From Paratractidigestivibacter sp003150175 (lineage in GTDB: Bacteria; Actinomycetota; Coriobacteriia; Coriobacteriales; Atopobiaceae), in the NCBI RefSeq assembly GCF_964283195.1, contig NZ_CAXYLH010000010.1: a stretch of DNA of 64,000 nucleotides. One strand, 5' to 3'. Shown here piece by piece: positions 59,178 through 64,000 of the stretch (within the stretch, counting starts at the first letter, position 1; each line of letters opens with the position of its first letter). Under the pieces are notes generated by a model. It was not told where the DNA came from, did no database searches, and was given only the letters and a program-made list of their open reading frames with translations. The translations under genes were made by a program, and so were the position numbers.

Positions 59178-59456
59178 CTAGTGATAGTCGACTATCTCGA
59201 CATTGTCCGCGACGCCGTCGCTCCACTCGAAGCAAAGGCGGTACTGACTAGTAATGCGGATGCTGTATTGCCCCGCTCGATCGCCCTTCAACGCCTCGAG
59301 GTGGTTTCCGGGAGGAACTCTCAGGTCGTCGAGGCTCGCAGAAACTTGGAGCTGCCTGATCTTGCGGAGGGCGATCCTCTCGAACGCTGCAAACGCAGGC
59401 ACCCTGATGCCGTGGGCGAGGTTATACGTCACGGTGTTCCTATAACTCGTAATCAT
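59178..59456 (-). CDS. higB: HigB/RelE-family toxin
   Basis: 92 residues. The core is typical of the RelE/ParE superfamily: AFERIALRKIRQLQVSASLD, LRVPPGNHLEALKGDRAGQYSI and RITSQYRLCFEWSDG. HigB cleaves mRNA in the ribosome. The start ATG 59456 (MITSYRNTVT) is chosen because an AGGCG precedes it; a 9-residue longer version begins inside the operator. It is paired with higA. Confidence 0.92.
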   Translation of the reverse strand: MITSYRNTVTYNLAHGIRVPAFAAFERIALRKIRQLQVSASLDDLRVPPGNHLEALKGDRAGQYSIRITSQYRLCFEWSDGVADNVEIVDYH

Positions 59457-59469
59457 AGTATCGCCTCGC

Positions 59470-59491
59470 AGTAATATCGTCAAGCATTACT
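59470..59491. promoter_or_regulatory. Candidate HigA operator
   Basis: AGTAAT (59470-59475) and ATTACT (59486-59491) form an inverted repeat around ATCGTCAAGC, and GACGATA occurs twice on the minus strand in the same segment. A TTGACG -35-like box on the minus strand lies within. The site is 14 bp upstream of the higB start codon. Confidence 0.5.
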
Positions 59492-59581
59492 CTTATCGTC
59501 ACAGGTAAATACTATCATAGGTACGTGTGTTCTAGGTGTAATATTTATTCCACGAACAACAGAGGGCTAAAGGAGCCGCAA

Positions 59582-60517
59582 ATGAACATCCTGGTACTGA
59601 TTCCGGCGAGCAAGAAGCACAAAGCCGAGCTCGAGGGCGCTGCGCCGGACGCGGAGTTCGCGTACTCGAGCATCGAGGCCGCGACGGACAAACAGGTCGC
59701 CTCCGCCGACGTTATCGTGGGCAACCTCCCCGCCGCGCGGCTGCACACCGCTTCCCACCTGCAGCTTATTCAGTTGAACTCCGCGGGATACGACAAATAC
59801 GCGGCCCCGGGCGCGCTGCCTGCAGGCGCCGTGCTCTGCTGCGCAACGGGCGCCTACGGCCAGGCGGTCTCGGAGCACCTCTTTGCAGAGATCCTCGCCG
59901 TCATGAAGAAGCTCCCCGGCTACCGCGACCTGCAGCATAGCCACCAATGGGACGACCTCGGCGAGGTTGCGACGCCCGCCGGAGCGAACGTGCTCGTGCT
60001 CGGCGCGGGAGACATCGGCACGCACCTGGCTGCGCTCTTCTCGGCAGTCGGCTCGCACGTCACCGGCGTGCGCCGGCACGCGGTTACAGCCCAGGCCCCG
60101 TTCGAGCGGATGGCCACAATGGACGATCTGCCCGCGCTATTGCCGCATGCAGACATCGTGGCATCGGTCCTGCCGAGCACGCCCGCCACGCGCGGGATCG
60201 CCGATGCGGGCTTCTTTGCTGCGATGAAGCCGGGGGCGTACTTCGGCAACGCCGGGCGCGGGGACCTCGTCGACCAGCCCGCGCTCATCTCCGCGCTCGA
60301 GTCGGGCCACCTTGCGGGCGCCGCGATCGACGTCTGCACACCCGAGCCCTTGTCCGCAGGCAACGCGCTCTGGGACACGCCGAACCTCCTGCTCACGCCC
60401 CACATCAGCGGTTTCTACCACCTACCCGCGACGCTCGACAACATCGTGCGCATCGCCGCGCACAACATCCGCGCGCTCCAAGGCACAGGGGACTTCCGCA
60501 GCCGCGTGGAGCTGTAG
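59582..60517 (+). CDS. D-isomer-specific 2-hydroxyacid dehydrogenase
   Basis: 311 residues. The NAD motif is NVLVLGAGDIGTHLAALF (about residue 139 onward), the catalytic Arg lies in GNAGRGDLVDQPAL, an acidic residue is in AIDVCTPEPL and the active-site His in LTPHISGFYH. It oxidises or reduces a 2-hydroxy acid; the divergence from the LdhA-type gene at 25127 suggests a different substrate, possibly glyoxylate or hydroxypyruvate. AAAGGAGC lies before ATG 59582. Confidence 0.9.
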   Translation: MNILVLIPASKKHKAELEGAAPDAEFAYSSIEAATDKQVASADVIVGNLPAARLHTASHLQLIQLNSAGYDKYAAPGALPAGAVLCCATGAYGQAVSEHLFAEILAVMKKLPGYRDLQHSHQWDDLGEVATPAGANVLVLGAGDIGTHLAALFSAVGSHVTGVRRHAVTAQAPFERMATMDDLPALLPHADIVASVLPSTPATRGIADAGFFAAMKPGAYFGNAGRGDLVDQPALISALESGHLAGAAIDVCTPEPLSAGNALWDTPNLLLTPHISGFYHLPATLDNIVRIAAHNIRALQGTGDFRSRVEL

Positions 60518-60846
60518 AGGCGACGTCGGCTCGCTCGTAATCGCCTCTCTTCCGATGTTCGCACCCGGATGGACCACATGGAGCCCTTCTGAGGCCCCGC
60601 ATGCGGTCCATCCGGGTGCGAACATCATTAAAGGGTGGAGGAGACCGCGCAACGTCGCCGGCGCGCACCGTCAGAGCACCCCGCCAAGCAAGTAGCCGCT
60701 CCTGCAGCCAGCAGCCGCTCCTATACAAAGAACCCCGCTCCCCCTCCCCATATGCGTCGATTATTTCGCTACAGAACCTTTACAGAGACCCACCCAGGCC
60801 GTTCAGTCATAATCGAGCGCGGTAAACAAGCAAGTTAGGAGTCACA
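60518..60846. other. Intergenic region between the hydroxyacid dehydrogenase and HAD genes
   Basis: 329 bp. Contains the 22-bp-arm inverted repeat at 60554-60626. The rest, including the leader of the HAD gene, has no gene. Confidence 0.6.
60554..60626. terminator. Long inverted repeat with 22-bp perfect arms
   Basis: The left arm (60554-60575, starting GATGTTCGCACCCGG) and right arm (60605-60626) pair perfectly across a 29-base loop. It lies about 37 bp past the dehydrogenase stop codon. There is no T run, so its role as a terminator is uncertain. Confidence 0.55.
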
Positions 60847-61803
60847 GTGCCCGCAAACGACGCCGCGCCCGAGAGCAGCCGTCCCTTCGACCTCATCGCA
60901 TTCGACCTCGACGGGACCGTCTTCGCCTCGCCGAACAACCAGTTGGTCTCGCCACGCGTCTACGCCGCGTTCCAGGCGGCCCACGACTCCGGCGCGCTCG
61001 TTGCCGTCGCATCCGGCCGCCCGCTGTGGATGATCGGCGAGCAGATCCCCGAGGCGCCGTGGCTCGACTACGCCATCACCTGCAACGGCGCGCGCGTCGT
61101 CGGAACCCGCCGCAGCGACCTCGACTTCAGCCACAGCATCCCGCGGCCCCTCGCCGAGAAGCTCCTCGCCCTGATCACCGAGTACGGCGGCACCGGCAGC
61201 ATCCATACCGACGTCGAGTCCCTCATGGAGAAGCGCCACTGCGAGAAGATCGCCCAGGACCTTGCCGAGCGCGACGCGAAGACCGACGACGCTGCTGCCC
61301 ACAGCGGCTCCCCCGCCTCCAATGAGGGCCGTGGCAACCCCATCGACGCCGTCCTCAGCCTCTTCAGCGGATCCGGCGTGGACTCGATGCTCGACGCCTT
61401 CCTCGCGCGCCCTACCCAGCAGCTCGACAAGGTCGACTGCACCATGCCCTCCAGCGATTCCGCCGATAAGCTCATCGCCAAGCTGACCGAGCTCGGCGGA
61501 ATCGGCATCGCGCGCATGGACGCAAAGACGCCTGAGTTCACGAGCGCCGCCGCGTCCAAGGGCGCGGCCCTCGTCGAGCTCTGCCGCCGCCTGGGCATCG
61601 ACCCCTCCCGCGCCGTCGCGTTCGGCGACTCCGGGAACGACCTCAGCATGTGCGGTCGCGGCATCACCTTCGTCGCCATGGGCAACGCTACCGCCGAGGT
61701 CAAGGCGGCCGCAGACGAGCAGACCGACACCGTCTGGGAAGACGGCGTGGCGACCTGGCTCGAGCCGCGCCTCGGCATCTCCGCGCCAGAAGCGTCCGCC
61801 TAG
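60847..61803 (+). CDS. HAD superfamily Cof-like phosphatase
   Basis: 318 residues. Motifs are FDLDGTVF (Asp nucleophile), VAVASGRPLW, ASKGAALVELCRRLG and AFGDSGNDLSMC. A region of about 60 residues between 130 and 190 has a low-complexity insert in the cap. It starts with GTG 60847 behind TTAGGAG. A sugar-phosphate or cofactor phosphatase role is likely. The AEC carrier gene follows 1 bp after its stop. Confidence 0.9.
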   Translation: MPANDAAPESSRPFDLIAFDLDGTVFASPNNQLVSPRVYAAFQAAHDSGALVAVASGRPLWMIGEQIPEAPWLDYAITCNGARVVGTRRSDLDFSHSIPRPLAEKLLALITEYGGTGSIHTDVESLMEKRHCEKIAQDLAERDAKTDDAAAHSGSPASNEGRGNPIDAVLSLFSGSGVDSMLDAFLARPTQQLDKVDCTMPSSDSADKLIAKLTELGGIGIARMDAKTPEFTSAAASKGAALVELCRRLGIDPSRAVAFGDSGNDLSMCGRGITFVAMGNATAEVKAAADEQTDTVWEDGVATWLEPRLGISAPEASA

Positions 61804-61804
61804 C

Positions 61805-62755
61805 ATGGAAGACCTTGTATTCAGCCTGAACGCGACGCTGCCCATCTTCCTCATGATGATGCTGGGCTACTTCCTGCGGCGCGTCGGCATCGTCACGCAG
61901 GCCTTCGCCGACGCCGCGAACTCGTTCGTCTTCAAGATCTGCCTGCCGCTCGTCCTCTTCGATGACCTATACCAGATGGACATCGCCGCAGCATGGGATG
62001 GCGGCTTCGTCGTGTTCTGCGCCGCAGCCACGCTCTCCAGCATCGTGCTGTGCTGGCTCGTCTCGCGCGCGTTCGGGCGTCAGCCATGGCGCGGCGAGTT
62101 CATCCAGGCCTCCTACCGCTCCGGCGCGGCCTTCCTCGGCATCGCGTTCCTCCAGAGCATCTACGGGGAGGCCGGCGTCGCTCCCCTCATGGTCATCGGC
62201 GCCGTCCCCATCTACAACGTGAGCGCGGTCATCATCCTCGAGCTCATGCGTCCGGGCAAAGAGACCCGCGGCGTGAGCCCCGAGCTCATACGGCAAACCC
62301 TCAAAGGAATCGCCACGAACCCCATCATCCTGGGCATCGTCGCCGGCGTCGCGTGGGCGCTGCTGCGCATCCCCATGCCGGCCGTCCTCGGCACCGCCGT
62401 CCACGACGTGGGCGCGATCGCCACGCCGCTCGGCCTCATCGCGCTCGGCGCTTCGTTCAGCTTCCGCCGCGCATTCGCCGTCGGGACGCCGTCCGTGATC
62501 TCGAGCGCCATCAAGCTCGTGGGGCTGGAGCTCGTGTTCCTCCCCTTGGCGCTCGCGCTCGGCTTCACTGGACAGAAGCTCGTCGCCGTCATGATGATGC
62601 TCGGGCTGCCCTCGACCGTCAGCGGATACGTCATGGCGCGCAACATGGGCTATGAGGGGGACGTCAACTCGAGCGTCGTCATGCTCACGACGTTGCTCTC
62701 GTCGGTGACCATCACCTTCTGGCTCTGGCTGCTCAAGTCGCACGGGTTGGTGTGA
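61805..62755 (+). CDS. AEC family transporter (auxin efflux carrier type)
   Basis: 316 residues with about 10 hydrophobic helices. FLMMMLGYFLRRVGIVTQAF at the start, FKICLPLVLFDDLYQMD and the second-half repeat (GTAVHDVGAIATPLGLIALG) match AEC carriers, which include MdcF/MleP-like malonate or malate permeases. It lies 1 bp behind the HAD phosphatase gene, so it is cotranscribed. The transported acid is not known. Confidence 0.9.
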   Translation: MEDLVFSLNATLPIFLMMMLGYFLRRVGIVTQAFADAANSFVFKICLPLVLFDDLYQMDIAAAWDGGFVVFCAAATLSSIVLCWLVSRAFGRQPWRGEFIQASYRSGAAFLGIAFLQSIYGEAGVAPLMVIGAVPIYNVSAVIILELMRPGKETRGVSPELIRQTLKGIATNPIILGIVAGVAWALLRIPMPAVLGTAVHDVGAIATPLGLIALGASFSFRRAFAVGTPSVISSAIKLVGLELVFLPLALALGFTGQKLVAVMMMLGLPSTVSGYVMARNMGYEGDVNSSVVMLTTLLSSVTITFWLWLLKSHGLV

Positions 62756-62915
62756 GCGCTCAGCGTACGCAGCATTAGCCCGATGGCATAATCGCATATA
62801 CCCGAAGGGGGATGAGTTGTTCGCCATGCGTGCGCCAACCTGCGTTGGACTCGCTTGCATATAACGCCAATCCAACGAATGCTGTATAAATTGTCGGCGA
62901 ACGGCACTTTTCGGG

Positions 62916-62943
62916 TTGGCAACGGCAATTTGCGCGGCATAAT
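62916..62943 (+). promoter_or_regulatory. Sigma-70 promoter of xpt
   Basis: TTGGCA (62916-62921) and CATAAT (62938-62943) with a 16-bp spacer lie 53 bp before the xpt start codon. Farther upstream a GCGTTGGA/TCCAACG inverted repeat (about 62852-62879) is seen. No purine riboswitch core was found. Confidence 0.6.
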
Positions 62944-62995
62944 GTAGTGCAACCATTTTCAGAAACCCACGCACAGACCACCTGGGAGGTTGCGC

Positions 62996-63574
62996 ATGAA
63001 GGAGCTCGAGGACCGTATTCGCAAGGACGGAATCGTTCGAGAGGGCAACGTCCTCAAGGTCGACAGCTTCCTCAACCACAAGTGCGACGTCGCGCTCTAC
63101 GACCAGATGGGCGCCGAGTGGGCCCGTCTATTCGCGGGGAAGCAAGTCGACAAGATCCTGACCATCGAGTCCTCCGGCATCGGCATCGCCTGCGTCGCCT
63201 CCCGCCACTTCGGCGACGTCCCCGTGGTCTTCGCGCGCAAGACCGAGTCCAAGAACCTCGACGGCGAGCAGTACCGCACCCAGATCCGCAGCTACACCAA
63301 GGGCCGCACCTATGAGGTCATCGTCGCCAAGCGCTTCCTCGAGCGCGGCGAGCACGTCATCATCCTCGACGACTTCCTCGCAATGGGCTGCGCCCTGAAC
63401 GGCCTGCTCGAGATCTGCGACAAGGCCGGCGTGGTCGTCGAGGGCATCGGCATCGCGATCGAGAAGGGTTTCCAGCCTGGCGGCAAGCAGCTCCGCGAGC
63501 GCGGGTACCAGGTCGAGTCGCTCGCCATCGTCAACAGCATGGACGCGACGACCGGCGACATCGAGTTCGCGTAA
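62996..63574 (+). CDS. xpt: Xanthine phosphoribosyltransferase
   Basis: 192 residues. The phosphoribosyl site is EHVIILDDFLAMGCALNGLL (about residues 119-138), which is the Xpt version of the PRPP-binding motif, and ESSGIGIACVASRHFGDVPVV lies before it. It makes XMP (and probably GMP) from the free base and PRPP for purine salvage. GGGAGG precedes ATG 62996 by 7 bp. A terminator follows. Confidence 0.95.
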   Translation: MKELEDRIRKDGIVREGNVLKVDSFLNHKCDVALYDQMGAEWARLFAGKQVDKILTIESSGIGIACVASRHFGDVPVVFARKTESKNLDGEQYRTQIRSYTKGRTYEVIVAKRFLERGEHVIILDDFLAMGCALNGLLEICDKAGVVVEGIGIAIEKGFQPGGKQLRERGYQVESLAIVNSMDATTGDIEFA

Positions 63575-63597
63575 GCTCGACTTCAGAAGCACCCCCC

Positions 63598-63635
63598 GAG
63601 CGGCCCGGCAGCACAGCTGCGGGGCCGCTTTGTTT
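63598..63635 (+). terminator. Rho-independent terminator of xpt
   Basis: AGCGGCCC and GGGGCCGCT form the stem with a 14-base loop, followed by TTGTTT. Confidence 0.88.
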
Positions 63636-63905
63636 GCACACTATTGGCTTGGGGCCACGTCACAGACAAAGCTTTACACACTTTGCGATTAGGGCCACGT
63701 CAAAGGCAATATCTTGCACACTTTTCGATTAGGGCCACGGGATTTTGACGGCCGAAGCGAATCCGATTCTTCATCAGCTCCAGCAACCTGCAGTTTTGCT
63801 TCCGATTCCCATCATCGGGGCGCCCGAGGCCTCAAAAATACGTAGCCCTAAGCGAGTTTTGTGTTCCGAGTTCACTTGGACGTAGCCCTAAGCGAGTTTT
63901 GCGCA
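63634..63905. repeat. Inverted pair of 40-bp-period arrays
   Basis: Three direct units start at 63634, 63674 and 63714 (TTGCACACT.. then TTAGGGCCACG). Two more at 63841 and 63881 (CGTAGCCCTAAGCGAGTTTT) are, as reverse complement, the same unit in inverted orientation. The period is 40 bp in both arms. Between them, 63746-63840 carries no repeat. This covers most of the region after xpt; no gene is present in 63575-64000. Confidence 0.82.
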
Positions 63906-63956
63906 GCGGCAGCTGTCCTTCGATAGCTACGTCCATAAAGTGGTGTAAATAGCAGT

Positions 63957-63975
63957 GGCGGGCCAGAGGCCCGCC
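63957..63975. terminator. GC hairpin near the window end
   Basis: GGCGGGCC and GGCCCGCC form an 8-bp stem with a 3-base loop. It may terminate a gene that lies beyond the right edge. Confidence 0.5.
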
Positions 63976-64000
63976 CCCCAGGTAACATTTGCAATCGCCA

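Noticed and set aside
62756..62995. Guanine riboswitch before xpt
   Set aside because: No purine-aptamer core was found; only a sigma-70 promoter and a small inverted repeat are seen.

Overview
The window reads as about 64 kb of a high-GC, low-synteny chromosome from a gut or oral member of the Coriobacteriia (Olsenella/Collinsella-like; this placement is inference). The grounds are the GC-rich codon use, a solute-binding-domain histidine kinase and a PAS hybrid kinase, a lactate dehydrogenase/Etf module, a mannose-family PTS, an Asp23/AmaP operon and many intergenic palindromic repeats. I see no rRNA, tRNA, CRISPR array, phage module, transposase or replication origin.

Layout. 1-3.6 kb: a decayed sensor kinase, a MATE exporter and a 47-residue protein. 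3.7-4.4 kb: an AT-rich island with three tiny genes, one a single-pass membrane peptide. 4.6-9.0 kb: a catabolic set (Gfo/Idh/MocA dehydrogenase, MFS carrier, SDR dehydrogenase) with a divergent LysR regulator. 9.2-13.3 kb: a MacB/FtsX-type ABC exporter operon with a methyltransferase. 13.3-18.0 kb: YeiH exporter, VUT transporter overlapping an SDR enzyme, and adenine deaminase. 18.0-26.4 kb: a lactate dehydrogenase-EtfB-EtfA module (EtfA carries two [4Fe-4S] motifs), an M20 amidohydrolase, an MFS carrier and a D-2-hydroxyacid dehydrogenase. This segment is bounded by two inverted copies of a composite repeat of about 280 bp. 26.5-33.6 kb: a TIGR04076-type protein, pyridoxal kinase, flavodoxin-like reductase, amaP-DUF2273-asp23, nhaA, a DUF1836 regulator and DegV. 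33.7-41.2 kb: a complete sugar locus with a fructokinase-type ROK kinase, a GH172/DUF2961 hydrolase, PTS IIA, IID, IIC and IIB, and a LevR-like regulator. 41.4-46.4 kb: MTA/SAH nucleosidase, LuxS, MscS and PcrA. 46.8-54 kb: LMW phosphatase, an XRE regulator, a decayed hybrid kinase, an unusual HPr, a HAD phosphatase and two LOG proteins. 54-64 kb: an aconitase-superfamily hydratase, a second copy of the small-protein family coupled to a prolyl-tRNA editing protein, a VanZ-RDD membrane protein, a HigBA toxin-antitoxin pair, a hydroxyacid dehydrogenase, a HAD phosphatase, an AEC carrier and xanthine phosphoribosyltransferase.

How the genes work together. The LDH-EtfBA module would oxidise lactate by electron confurcation, while the D-2-hydroxyacid dehydrogenases run related reactions with NAD(H). 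The GH172-PTS-ROK set suggests uptake and splitting of a fructose-containing disaccharide. The controlling LevR-like protein keeps its PTS-sensing domains but lacks the sigma-54 contact loop and the Walker B acid. LuxS and MtnN complete the activated methyl cycle. Adenine deaminase and Xpt serve purine salvage.

The most notable non-gene content is the repeats: palindromes built on GGGAC(A/T)GTCCC, a dispersed GGTGACAGTCATTG element, and three intergenic arrays with exact periods of 33, 30 and 40 bp, two of which contain inverted copies. Two large signalling kinases in the window are pseudogenes with several independent lesions each.
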